A stretch of 47,824 bases of DNA, taken from assembly GCA_035430965.1 (NCBI GenBank), contig DAOMHQ010000010.1, forward strand, positions 1 through 47,824, given 5' to 3'. The position numbers and the translations under genes were made by a program. Source of the DNA: JAKPRU01 sp029568995. Its GTDB lineage: Bacteria > Hinthialibacterota > Hinthialibacteria > Hinthialibacterales > JAKPRU01. The notes beneath the pieces were generated by a model, which was not told where the DNA came from, searched no databases, and was given only the letters and a program-made list of their open reading frames with translations. Numbering within the stretch: the stretch's first letter is position 1; every line of letters begins with the position of its first letter. Shown piece after piece: positions 16,601 through 26,500 of the stretch.

Positions 16601-19600
16601 GTGGTAGATGATGGTCTTCAACCCACCGTCTCGGATACGCTAACGATATTGGCGATTGCGGTGAATTCGCGGTATTCCGTTGTTGTAACGGATACGGTAA
16701 ACACGTTTGCTGATTTGAGCAGCGGAACCGATTATGATTCCAATAACAACCGCCAGCTGGTCATTCGCTGGAATCTGGATCCCGGGGCCGTCCGCCTTAC
16801 CGACATTCAGGATGTACATGTGTATGTCCGCGTGAATTCCACCGGAGAGTACGAATATCTCGGCAACGCAGGAAGCAGTACAGCCATTCACTTCGAATGG
16901 AAATCGGGCCTGACCAGCGTAGTCAATCCCCGCTTTCAGTCCGGGCCTGTCTTCGGAGAGATCTATCAATTTCGCATCTTTGTTCTGACCCGAAGCGGTA
17001 GCCCCTTTTTCTATGGTCCTTATGACAATGCCGGACCGATTCGTTTTCTCGAAGAGATACCTCCCACACCCACACCGATTTCAACCTCCACGCGTACCTA
17101 TACACCTACACCTACTGCGCAATCGTCTGCGACAAATACCCCAACGACCACGGTCACACGCACATTGACTTCAACCCCGACCCGGACCGCCACATTCACG
17201 GCGACCCCGACGCGGTTCAGCCCAACTCCCACACCGACACCAACCGCACCGCACACTGAGACGAACACACCCACTGTTTCACCCACGGGGACATCGACCG
17301 CCTCGCCGACGCGGACTATTACTCCAACGTCCACCCCGACTCAAAGGCCCTCGGCGACCAATACACCCACGACGAGGCCATCCCCGGCTCTCACTGTTAC
17401 ACCGACATCTACTCCAAGTCGCACACCAACGCCTTTCGCCCCGGTGGAGTTAACCATCAATGGCGCGGCCATCTCAGGTCAGCTGATCCAGCCTGCAGAT
17501 CAAAAATGGTATTGGTTTCGTACAAGCAACACCGGGACACATGTCATTCAGACATCTTCCGTATCCGGCCAGAGTTCCGCCGATACGGTTATCCATCTCT
17601 ACGGCCCGGACAGTGTCCTGCAGCTAATCGCATCGGATGACGACAGCGGGGAAAGCCTCTTCTCGCAGATTTGCATTCCGCTGCAGACCGGCCATCTATT
17701 CTATGTACTGGTCGCCGGTTCGGGAGGCAGTGTGGGTGGCTATTCGATTTCTGTCAGACACGTCGTCCCAACACCGACGGCTACGCCAACCCCCACAATT
17801 ACCCCGACACCCACCCCGACAACTCCTGTCGGGACTCCCATAATCCGTATCGAACCATTATCTCTTGAATTCGTGCGTATGGTGACCGACACGGCGCAGC
17901 CCGTAAATTTGGCGAAACGGATCAAGGCCGCCGATCTCCGCCAAATTGACTACACGATCTTCTTGGGGAACGGAACAATTGAGACCAATTCCGGGAGTGC
18001 GTCCGCACCCGCCGCCGCTCATCCCGGACGAGGCCATTTTCTGATTCAGTTCGAAAATATTCCGACAGAAGCCGATAAGGATCTTTTAGCCTCACAGGGG
18101 ATTCACTTGTTGAATTATGTTCCGAACATGGCATATTGGGCTTCCGTTACCAGGGAATTCACAGGTGTGACTCTACAATCGGTCCAACCCGCTATCCGAT
18201 GGAACAGGCCTTCATCGCAAATCAACAAGTTGGCTTCAGATGTTGAATGGAACATCTTCCCCTTGAATGCAAGGCTTCGTGACGGGCGCGTGCTGGTCCA
18301 CGCGGTAATCTTCCCGGATGTGAGCCATGAGAATGCCGAAGAGGTCGTTGGCAAAATTGGCGTAGAATTCCGGAAATGGGTTGACCCTCTGGTATTCGAG
18401 GCATCTATCGCCCCGGCCGACCTGAGGCGGCTCGCTGCGCTGGATTGTATTGAATGGGTCCAGACCGCGCCTTCCCCTTACCATGCAATGAACGCGGTCG
18501 CTGCTCAACGGGCCAACGTTCCGCCGCTCTATAGTCTTCCTTATGAACTGACCGGCAAGGATGTTCTTGTCGGTGTATGGGACGCAGGCGCGATTGACCT
18601 GTCACACCAGGATTTCGGGACGCGCCTCCAGGTCATGAACCAAGTTTCAACGCATAGCCATGCCACGCACGTGGGTGGAACGATCGGTGGTGCGGGGAAA
18701 GGAAGTGCACTCGCGAAAGGTATGGCCCCGGCAGTATCACTTCGTTCATACGACTGGACGAATGATACAAGTGAAATGCGATCCGCCGCGTCCGGTGGAA
18801 CCCGTCTTTCCAATCATTCGTACGACTATATTGTCGGGTGGTACTGGGACGGAAGTAAGTGGGTCGATTATGGAAACAGCTACAAATTTGGTTCTTACAG
18901 CTCCGTCACCCGCGATTATGACAGCGTTGTGTATGACACGGGATTATCTGTTTTCAAGTCGGCGGGGAACGATCGGAATGAAGGTCCCTCCGGCAGCCAG
19001 GACGGCCCTTATGATTGCATTCCTCCCATCGCAAACGCGAAGAATATTGTTACCGTCGGGGCTACAGACGACGCGGATTTCATGTCCCTGTTCAGTAGTT
19101 GGGGACCGACGGACGATGGACGCGTCAAACCGGATCTTTGCGCAAATGGCGTGTCGCTGTACTCAACACTACCGGGAGGAAATTACGGTAGTTATTCCGG
19201 GACGTCCATGTCCAGTCCGAGTGCCTGTGGCGCATCCGCGTTGCTTCATCAACTGTTCCAGAGAGCATTCGGCCGCTCCCCCAGCGCTACAACGCTGAAA
19301 GCCCTGTTGATTCACGGCGCGAAAGACTTGGGCCGTGTCGGGCCTGACTATGAATATGGTTGGGGGCTGATCGACACGGAGAAGTCTGCAGGACTTCTTT
19401 CCCAGCAACAATGGCGCGAAGGATCGGTCTCAACCGGCGACTATATACCTTATCATGTTTCTGCGACGGGGGATCTTCAGGAATTCAAGGCCACGCTTGT
19501 CTGGACCGACTATCCGGGAACCGTTTCCGCAGGGAAGTCTCTGATCAATGACCTCGACTTGATTGTCCGCTCTCCATCCGGCGTTGTCTATCGGCCGTGG

Positions 19601-22600
19601 ATACTGGACAAGACAAATCCAACGGCGAACGCAGGCGCGGGTATCAATACTGTAGACAACGTCGAACAGGTTCGAGTACTTGCTCCTCAAGAGGGATTGT
19701 GGACAATCGAGGTCCATGGCAGTGCCATTCCGCAAGGACCTTCCGGATTCACCGTCGTCTCCGAGGCTTTTGGCAGTTCAACGGATCATTCGAGTTCATT
19801 CAAGATTTACAACGACGGGGACGCCCCGCTGAACGTGCAGTCCATCGGTGTCGCAAACGCGCCCTGGGTCGTGTGGTCACCTCTTGCACCGTTCACGGTC
19901 GACCCGGGTTCTCAGCGAGATGTCACGGTTACCGTGAACTTCGATCAAGCCCCCCAGGGAGCTTCCTCCGCCAGGCTGCTGATACATTCCAATGACCCTG
20001 ATCCAAACCACAGTCCATATCCCGAAGGCGTCTATATTTCGGCAAACAACAATGCCCCCACGCCAACACCCAGCCCCACAAAAACCCCGACGCCTACGGC
20101 TACCCCGACAATCCCCATCGTGCCCGAGATTCATATCGATCCCCTTACACTAAGCCTGACCTACGTTCAGCAGGACAGTCCGAAAGCATCCGAGAAGCGC
20201 GCGTCCGGTCATTCGGAAAGTCCTGCCGTCGACAATATCGACTTCAACAGCTCCGAAATGTTGCCCGATGGACGAGTACTTGTATGGGCACGGATCACAC
20301 TGGGAACCGACCTCGCCATGCTTCGCAGCGCGATCGAAATGGGGCATGGGGAGATTCTTTCACTCTCTCCTGAGGGCCGATTACTGGTGGCCGTTCTGCC
20401 CGTATTTCTGAACCAGTTACTTCAATTGCCCGGTTTTGAGGAGGTCGTCCCGGCGCCGCCAAAGACGGACTCGCTTCCGGAGACGCCTCCAATAGACAAT
20501 CCCGGCCTCGGAGCAACGCCGCCTACCGATAACGATCTTGCGATGCTGCATTCCCAGTTCACCCAGGTTGATTTCGTTGCCCCGAATGACCTTTCGGTGC
20601 TCCGCGCCGAGCTGAGCGGAAATGCAGTTCTGGCCGAGGCGGTGGATAACACTATCTCCCAGTACTTTCCGCCAATTCGGAGCCAAGGCGGCCAAGGCTC
20701 GTGCACTTGCTGGGCATCCGCGTATTATTACAACACCTACACCCAGGCAAGGGACGAGAATGTGAATGTATCGAATGGAGACAATTCGAATATTTGCAGC
20801 CCGGGCTTTCTCTACCCGCTTGTGAATGGCGGCTATGACGGTGGAGCGTATACCGGGTATGCAATCAGCCGCTTGAGCACCATTGGCTGCACCAGCTGGG
20901 CGATCATGCCCTATTCCGACAGCGATTATACGACCTGGCCTTCCGAGCAGGCGTGGGCAGATGCGCTGTCTCGTCGTACCGCACAGAACAACTATATCTA
21001 TGTAAGTTCCGAAACAACCCTTCAGGCGCTGAAACAGCACTTGGCAAACGGAAATATCGCTGTGACGCAGTGTCCGGTTTATACGAATTGGTATCAGTGG
21101 AGAGACAACCAGAATCGCGGAATTCAGAACGGCGTACTGTATTCTCATACCGGGGAGGCCCTGGTCGGGTATCATGCAATGACCATTGTGGGCTATGACG
21201 ACCACCGACCATACAACGACGGCACACAGGATCGCGAAGGCGCGGTACTCATCGCAAATTCGTGGGGAACGTGGTGGGGAACCTATAACAGCACCGGGAC
21301 AGGGACGCGGGGATACATGTGGGTCTCCTACGATTACTTCATGCAGCAATTTCGCTATGTGTACTATAATACCGACCGGGATAATTACCGCCCGTTACTC
21401 TACGCGGTAACAGGGATCAACTCATCATCACGTCAGAATGTATATTATGGCGGAGGTGTGGGAACGACTGACGCACCGGCATGGACCTCAGGCGAGGCAA
21501 TTGACGGCGCAAACACCAAGCCCTACGGAGGTCCCAGCCACCCGATTGACGATCAGAGGCGCGTTGCTGTCGATCTGACGGATGGAATTGCATCCGCCGA
21601 TGATCCCAGCAATGTTCCTCTTTTTGTCCGGTTGCGCATGTACGGAACCGTTGCCGGTACGATCACCAGTGCTGACTTTTACCATGACATGGATGGCGAC
21701 GGGGAATACACGGTGGTCTCATCCGAGGATCCGACTATTAGCATTGGAGGGGGTGCTGCGGGCTACGCAACGGCGGATCTAAACTGGACGAACAACACGG
21801 CGTCCTTTGTTGTCTACAACCAAGGTTCAGGCAATTTAAGTGTCAATTCCATATCTGCGGATACGCCCCTGGCCTGGATCGACTGGTCTCATCATGAGCC
21901 GTTTGTGATCTCGCCGGGCGATTCCGAGCGGATACACGTAACCGTGAACTGGGACGAGGCACCCCTGGGGCATTCCAGTCTGCGATTACTCGTCGGATCG
22001 AATGACTCAGACGAGAATCCATATCCCGCCGGGGTCTATGTATTTGTCAACAAGAACGCAACGCCAACCCCGACGGCCACGATCACTCCGACCCGGACAG
22101 TAACACCGACGCCAACGCGCACGTTTACAAAAACCGCAACGCCAACTGCAACGAGAACGCCGACGGGGACCCGCACGCCGACGATTACTCCAACGTTTAC
22201 ACCATCGCGGACGCCTGTGCCGTCATCGACGCCTACGCGAACAAAAACGCCGACGTCTACGGCAACGTATACAAGAACTCCGACCGCGACGCGGACCTAT
22301 ACTCCCTCGCCGACTTATACGGTGACACCAACCGGGACAGTAACCCCCACGGCAAGCCCAACTCGCACATTTACGGTTACGCCGACCGTTCCGCCATCCT
22401 TTACACCCACACGCACCTACACCCGGACGGCGACACCGACAGTGACATTGACACCGACCCGAACCTATTCTCCAACAGGAACCCCGTCGCCGGCACCGAC
22501 GAGTACGCCCACCCCCACTTTCACGGTCACGCCTACTCCGATTTTGTATGACGAGCACATCCTTTTCGGATTTGACAGTCTTTCATCCAACCTGGCCTCT

Positions 22601-23464
22601 CTCGGATTTCAAGTCATACCCCAGAGCATAGATGCGGAGATCTCTGCCGTCCCCAAGGGGCAGACCGAGCCTTTGCCAACAAACGGGGTCGGGATACGTG
22701 TCGTTGTGCCTGCACAGGAATTTGTGACTCTGAACGGTCCGCCAATTCGAATCAGCAGCGAGCCAATACGAATAGCCGTATGGTACTATGCATCAGAACC
22801 CGACCTGCATGTGGGACTGGGTGCATTTACTAATATCCAGGGAAGATCCGGTCCCGCATCATTTACAATTCGGGGAGGCGTAGAGGTCACTGCGGGAATC
22901 TGGCAGAAGACAGAGATTGAAATTGAGGCCTTATACACGCAAGTTAACCCATTTCTTGTTGTGTACAATGCCAATGTCACAACACAGGGGACTCTATACT
23001 TTGACAATCTGTCCGTCGACCAGGGCGATGCTGTCGATCCGGGTACGGCCATCATCGGGCTGGATTGGGTGGCGAACTTGTGGTTACCGGAAGAGGATCA
23101 TGGGGAGGCGACGATTGACGGAAACCACCTGGTTCTTGAGAAGAGTACCGGGGAGGGTGCGACCCGATTTGTCGGCTCGTATACGACAAGCAACTATCCG
23201 AATATAACGACAATCGAGACTGAAATTGTGAAGGACTATGGGGAATCGGGCATATTCACCTTGTGGGCAGGGAATGGCCCCAGTGCATTCCAGGCCTATA
23301 TTCCTCTGTGGATATTGCCGAATAACGAACCCTTTACGATGAGGTTGGCTGGAAATACAGCACAGAATAGCGGGTCTATGTATGTTGTGGTTCAGATTTC
23401 GGGGGAGGATGATGAACGGTGCACTATCAATTCAATAGAAGTTCATGAGAGAATTTCGGATTAG
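13649..23464 (+). CDS. Giant secreted protein with NHL propeller, subtilisin-like (S8) and papain-like (C1) protease domains
   Basis: 3271 residues from the ATG at 13649 (GAAAGGGA upstream; a TTG at 13559 is in frame but weaker). Order: signal peptide (1-25); unassigned beta-rich part (30-500); QWRR/GW module (501-575); six NHL repeats (580-915); PKD-like domain (916-1005); Pro/Thr linker (1138-1264); PPC domain (1266-1372); short linker; prodomain-like module (1398-1630); S8 protease with Asp1645, His1671 (HATHVGG) and Ser1853 (GTSMSSP); Ig-like domain (2050-2136); linker (2137-2160); a second prodomain-like module; C1 protease with Cys2354 (CTCWASA), His2509 (GYHAMTIVGYDD) and Asn2537 (ANSWGTWWG); a second Ig-like domain (2714-2804); long Pro/Thr linker (2806-2966); and a beta-rich C-terminus. 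Both triads look intact. No sortase, PEP-CTERM or Por signal is seen. The substrate is unknown; degradation of extracellular protein is plausible. Confidence 0.88.
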   Translation: MTSKFPSKLFLFCIWLTCWASLCVNASDGSSLAADPLVSSAVYATFDDLPPTGPNDSPGDSADWIYTTAGIHPDTTYPMTNYDWAGWRKSAGYASPNGNIRNFFYLYLNTYNSSHMGFSTYGYLEIDDLVAVQGNSLRYTVTGGINESGTFGLPVTTKEQFLSYQNAGNDPVAQGVVVGHPYLYFANNSPSSSPIPLPEAQGANRLSMYYFAPATLTNGTGGSKNRPEITMHLGPFNGTGGHWYHEICNQGGGWTHVLADAHPQHNNAWSSASLYPYPSSSLRDMGIAYFNSWYRWYITFKPHAGIGQIPYSVWYDEVEFRTDSEPQNSETICSPAVTWFPASRTFEIGFMDKYKNNQYSYSTYEVRYAFDPITNSTWNDATPVHILADSRFGINERTDGKFQKWSPYYNSVWAPFTLSSTQDLNRLTAGTVIHFAIRDISQINGDSLHPVTNSGIGHWTVDGRDYANHGNTFDYAGDRTALPLIKRIDYEIPKEPPSGFGSLTVTIFPQLAATAGGQWRRVGTESWLNSGETETRLPVGDYFVEFRTISGWETPATQTIAVTDGGTARLEATYLQIPDMKVYTIAGNGQDSFSGDGGPAIQSTLSFPYDVAVDATGCIYISDSGNARIRKVNLSGIITTIVGTGAEDYSGDGGPATQATLNTPFGIHVDSSGNLYIADTFNHAIRKVNQAGIISTVAGNGTSGYSGDGGSAKTAQLNKPSAIVTDHNGNLYIADTDNNIIRIVNVSGMISTIAGNRTYGYSGDNGPALNASFRHPMGLDLDANGNLYVADIGNSVIRRITPNGIISTVAGNGTEGYSGDGGPAAQAQLFNPSDVVLDPTGNLYIADSANQVVRLVDIAGRIRTIIGTGESGFSGDGGPADQAQFTNMTGLAMNAGGQIYIADLNNQRIRLVTLPVQADAGTDRTTFVGRVVQLNGVGTGGSGRYTYSWTILSGPDSDSGQFSSTTKADPLFAPSSAGIYEIQFVVDDGLQPTVSDTLTILAIAVNSRYSVVVTDTVNTFADLSSGTDYDSNNNRQLVIRWNLDPGAVRLTDIQDVHVYVRVNSTGEYEYLGNAGSSTAIHFEWKSGLTSVVNPRFQSGPVFGEIYQFRIFVLTRSGSPFFYGPYDNAGPIRFLEEIPPTPTPISTSTRTYTPTPTAQSSATNTPTTTVTRTLTSTPTRTATFTATPTRFSPTPTPTPTAPHTETNTPTVSPTGTSTASPTRTITPTSTPTQRPSATNTPTTRPSPALTVTPTSTPSRTPTPFAPVELTINGAAISGQLIQPADQKWYWFRTSNTGTHVIQTSSVSGQSSADTVIHLYGPDSVLQLIASDDDSGESLFSQICIPLQTGHLFYVLVAGSGGSVGGYSISVRHVVPTPTATPTPTITPTPTPTTPVGTPIIRIEPLSLEFVRMVTDTAQPVNLAKRIKAADLRQIDYTIFLGNGTIETNSGSASAPAAAHPGRGHFLIQFENIPTEADKDLLASQGIHLLNYVPNMAYWASVTREFTGVTLQSVQPAIRWNRPSSQINKLASDVEWNIFPLNARLRDGRVLVHAVIFPDVSHENAEEVVGKIGVEFRKWVDPLVFEASIAPADLRRLAALDCIEWVQTAPSPYHAMNAVAAQRANVPPLYSLPYELTGKDVLVGVWDAGAIDLSHQDFGTRLQVMNQVSTHSHATHVGGTIGGAGKGSALAKGMAPAVSLRSYDWTNDTSEMRSAASGGTRLSNHSYDYIVGWYWDGSKWVDYGNSYKFGSYSSVTRDYDSVVYDTGLSVFKSAGNDRNEGPSGSQDGPYDCIPPIANAKNIVTVGATDDADFMSLFSSWGPTDDGRVKPDLCANGVSLYSTLPGGNYGSYSGTSMSSPSACGASALLHQLFQRAFGRSPSATTLKALLIHGAKDLGRVGPDYEYGWGLIDTEKSAGLLSQQQWREGSVSTGDYIPYHVSATGDLQEFKATLVWTDYPGTVSAGKSLINDLDLIVRSPSGVVYRPWILDKTNPTANAGAGINTVDNVEQVRVLAPQEGLWTIEVHGSAIPQGPSGFTVVSEAFGSSTDHSSSFKIYNDGDAPLNVQSIGVANAPWVVWSPLAPFTVDPGSQRDVTVTVNFDQAPQGASSARLLIHSNDPDPNHSPYPEGVYISANNNAPTPTPSPTKTPTPTATPTIPIVPEIHIDPLTLSLTYVQQDSPKASEKRASGHSESPAVDNIDFNSSEMLPDGRVLVWARITLGTDLAMLRSAIEMGHGEILSLSPEGRLLVAVLPVFLNQLLQLPGFEEVVPAPPKTDSLPETPPIDNPGLGATPPTDNDLAMLHSQFTQVDFVAPNDLSVLRAELSGNAVLAEAVDNTISQYFPPIRSQGGQGSCTCWASAYYYNTYTQARDENVNVSNGDNSNICSPGFLYPLVNGGYDGGAYTGYAISRLSTIGCTSWAIMPYSDSDYTTWPSEQAWADALSRRTAQNNYIYVSSETTLQALKQHLANGNIAVTQCPVYTNWYQWRDNQNRGIQNGVLYSHTGEALVGYHAMTIVGYDDHRPYNDGTQDREGAVLIANSWGTWWGTYNSTGTGTRGYMWVSYDYFMQQFRYVYYNTDRDNYRPLLYAVTGINSSSRQNVYYGGGVGTTDAPAWTSGEAIDGANTKPYGGPSHPIDDQRRVAVDLTDGIASADDPSNVPLFVRLRMYGTVAGTITSADFYHDMDGDGEYTVVSSEDPTISIGGGAAGYATADLNWTNNTASFVVYNQGSGNLSVNSISADTPLAWIDWSHHEPFVISPGDSERIHVTVNWDEAPLGHSSLRLLVGSNDSDENPYPAGVYVFVNKNATPTPTATITPTRTVTPTPTRTFTKTATPTATRTPTGTRTPTITPTFTPSRTPVPSSTPTRTKTPTSTATYTRTPTATRTYTPSPTYTVTPTGTVTPTASPTRTFTVTPTVPPSFTPTRTYTRTATPTVTLTPTRTYSPTGTPSPAPTSTPTPTFTVTPTPILYDEHILFGFDSLSSNLASLGFQVIPQSIDAEISAVPKGQTEPLPTNGVGIRVVVPAQEFVTLNGPPIRISSEPIRIAVWYYASEPDLHVGLGAFTNIQGRSGPASFTIRGGVEVTAGIWQKTEIEIEALYTQVNPFLVVYNANVTTQGTLYFDNLSVDQGDAVDPGTAIIGLDWVANLWLPEEDHGEATIDGNHLVLEKSTGEGATRFVGSYTTSNYPNITTIETEIVKDYGESGIFTLWAGNGPSAFQAYIPLWILPNNEPFTMRLAGNTAQNSGSMYVVVQISGEDDERCTINSIEVHERISD
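17062..17445 (+). repeat. Degenerate Pro/Thr codon repeat (linker 1 of the giant protein)
   Basis: Nearly 130 codons of irregular ACN-CCN and neighbouring Ser/Arg/Ala codons, encoding a TPTPT-type linker. The codons vary, so the DNA is quasi-periodic in six bases rather than a clean tandem array. It separates the NHL/PKD half from the PPC domain. Confidence 0.75.
22063..22545 (+). repeat. Degenerate Pro/Thr codon repeat (linker 4 of the giant protein)
   Basis: About 160 codons dominated by ACG/ACC/ACA/ACT (Thr) and CCG/CCA/CCT/CCC (Pro), with Arg, Phe, Tyr and Ser interspersed (TRTPT, TRTYTPSPT patterns). It encodes a long extended spacer between the second Ig-like domain and the C-terminal beta domain. 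Dense Thr suggests possible O-glycosylation, which is inference. Confidence 0.75.
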
Positions 23465-23504
23465 ACTCGGCAATCCATATCGTCTAATGGGGAGGGAGGA
23501 CAGG

Positions 23505-26500
23505 ATGCTGCGAGGAAAACACATGATGAAGTACAATCACCGTGTAATCTTGTATGGGATACTCTCCATGGCACTTGTATTTTGGGGAGACATTGCCTGG
23601 GGGGATGACTGGGACCCGGTGGATGATAGTATTTCGGGTGCAACCGATCTTGGTATACCCGGTTCCGAGGAGGGACGGCAAGGCTTTCACACGCTTTCTC
23701 CGGAAGACGAGAGTGATTGGTTCCGGTTTTATTTAGATAGAGGGGAGACCTACGAATTCTTTTCCTCCCTCTTTGCAGACACGTTTGGTGAGTTATATCA
23801 GGCCGACGGAATGACGCTCATTGCACTAAATGACGACGGTAGCCCGAACCTGGATTTTGTCATCCGATATACGCCCGTGGAATCAGGCGTCTATTACCTT
23901 CGCGTCAGTCAATTCATGGCATCGGATGAGATATTTTATGATTTGCACTATGTCAATCGATCCGCAGCCGTGGACGCGGACGCCTGGGATCCGGTAGATG
24001 ATACCCTCCAGGGGGCAACGGATCTCGGCTCACCGAGTGAGGAGGAAGCAAGCCACGGTCTGCATAGTCTGTCGAGGTTGGATCAATCGGATTGGTTTCA
24101 GGTGCATCTCCTGGAAGGCACCGTGTATGAGTTTCTTGCCACGTGCGGTTCGGACGCTGCATGTGACTTGTTTCGATCTAATGGCGTATCACGCGTGGCG
24201 ACAGCGGAGTTCGATGGAAACAACTCCCGATTCAGGATTGTCTACTCTCCACAGGAATCCGGCACATATTTCATCCGTGTTCAGATGCAAAATCCGGATT
24301 TGTCCGGCTATTATACGCTCGTGTATCGGATCAGCCCCTATTCTTTGCCCATTGGGGATGAGTGGGATCCCGGGGACAATATCTATGACGGAGCCACCCG
24401 GCTTGGGACTCCGGAAAGTGAGGAGAAAAGCCATGGTCCGCACATTCTTTCTGCAACCGATCGAAATGACTGGTTTCGATTTGTGTTGGAGAATGGAGTA
24501 ACTTACGAATTCTCGACTGAGGGCAGCGCTGATACGGTGGGCGATCTGTACTCCGGGGACGGTATCACCTCTCTTGCCATGGACGATAGTGGAGGAGAAG
24601 GAAGGAATTTCAGAATCGTGTTCACGGCGGGGGAGACAGGAAAGTATTTTCTTCGTATCCGGGAATTCTCCAGCAGCGATGCGACTTATGTCTTGTTTTA
24701 TCGGGCAATCCGAGAGCCGGTTGTACCTGTGACGGATGAGTGGGATCCCGAAGACGATACATATAATGGTGCTTCGGCTTTTGCATCGGATCTATTTTGT
24801 CATGGACCCCATACTTTATCAAGCGTCGATCTGGCGGACTGGTTTCGCTTGGATTTACAAGCAGGGAGAACTTATGAGTTATGGACGTCAGGGACATCAG
24901 ATACTTATGGAGCGGTCTTCGCCGACGATGGCGTATCCATATTGATGGAGGAGGATGACGGTGGGGTGTCCTACAATTTTTACATGCAATTCACGCCGGT
25001 TGCTTCCGGTACGTATTTCGTTCGTGTACGAATGTTCGATCCCGGCAGCTCCGGGGCGTATATGTTGAATGTCCTGCCTTCGGGACCCGGCGCATCCGAG
25101 CCGGACGCCTGGGATTCCGGGGACGATCTCTTATCGGGAGCCACGCTGCTTGAGAGTCCCTCGCCTCTGGGCGGGATGCACGGCCCCCACACGCTTTCCA
25201 GCAACGATACAGAAGACTGGTTTCGGATCTACCTGATCGCCGGGATGATCTGCGAATTCTCTGCTCATGGGAATTCCGATACAGTGGGAACATTATACTA
25301 TTGGAATGACCAGAACATGGTCCTGCATGCGGACACGGGCGGGGATGAAGGAAACTTCCGGATTCAATTCACGCCGGAGAATAGTGGGTACTATTTTCTC
25401 CGCGTGAGCGAGTATTCAGGCGGCTCTGCATACTATACGCTCTTATTCCGGGGGGAAGCGTCTATAAAAAACACTCCTTCGGTTAATCGGACCTATCGGT
25501 TCGATGGCCTTGAGGATATCGCGATCTTTCCGGGTGGATTTATCAACGCCCCTGGCGGCACAGTGAGAATCGGAGCGATCCCCGTCTCCGGCGGATACAG
25601 CGACGGTATGGGGGCCATTATTGAGGTAGATCCGGGGGAAGTCCTATTGCTGGGATTTCCTACAATCGATTTAGGGAACAACATGGCGCTCATTCGTGCT
25701 GCCGTGCGATCCACGGAAGGCGGGGCGGAGGTGGGCCTGGCTGCACTGGATGGGGCTATGGATGGGTCCATTGCCACGAACATACCCTGGGAAAGCGGTC
25801 TCTTGCGTAACGAATATCAATATCGGGTGTTGCTGTATGATCCCCCGGGGTCGTCCGTATCGCCGGTCTTTCAGGTAGCAAATGTAAACGGGACAAGGGC
25901 TGTTTCCGTATACTTGGATAATCTGGAAATCTATGTCTTGTCAAGGGAAGAATCCGTGTCCGGATGGCTATTTTCCGCAGATGGAATTTCGCAGGACATG
26001 GAGATCCATGCGGCAACTCCGATTGGCTTCTATCCTTTTGAGAATGAGTCGGAGTATGCGGAATATCCCGGCGGATATGTCGGGGCCTCCGGGGCACGCG
26101 TCGAGTTGGGTACGATTCCAACCATGGAAGGGCATAGCGACGGGCAGGGAGTGCGGTTCACGGCTAATAACGCGGATGTGTCCTTGATCGCTTTGTCGGA
26201 ACTGGAGGCGGGGAGCGATCCGGTATTGATCCGCGTTTCGGTCCGATCATCCGGACCGGGAACGGCGGTCGCGCTTGGGGCGCTCGACAATGCATCTCAA
26301 GGCGGTCTCTCAACCATTATACCCGCCGACAGTGCGATCTTCGCAGACATCTATCGAAGATCCGTGCTGCTCGCTCAGCCGCTTGCGGACCGCTTTAGTC
26401 CATTGCTGCAGGTGGCGCATCGCGAGGGGGACGGGGAGACGGTCGTGGAGATGGATTCGGTGGAGGTATTCCGGCTGCCTTCGGATGCTCTCATTCCGGT

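Noticed and set aside
17098..17334. Minus-strand frame rich in Val/Gly (GVGVGV pattern) opposite the linker
   Set aside because: It is the antisense of Thr/Pro repeats, not a gene.
17062..17445. Possible CRISPR array or tandem repeat
   Set aside because: Units are irregular six-base Thr/Pro codon pairs without spacers; coding explains the periodicity.
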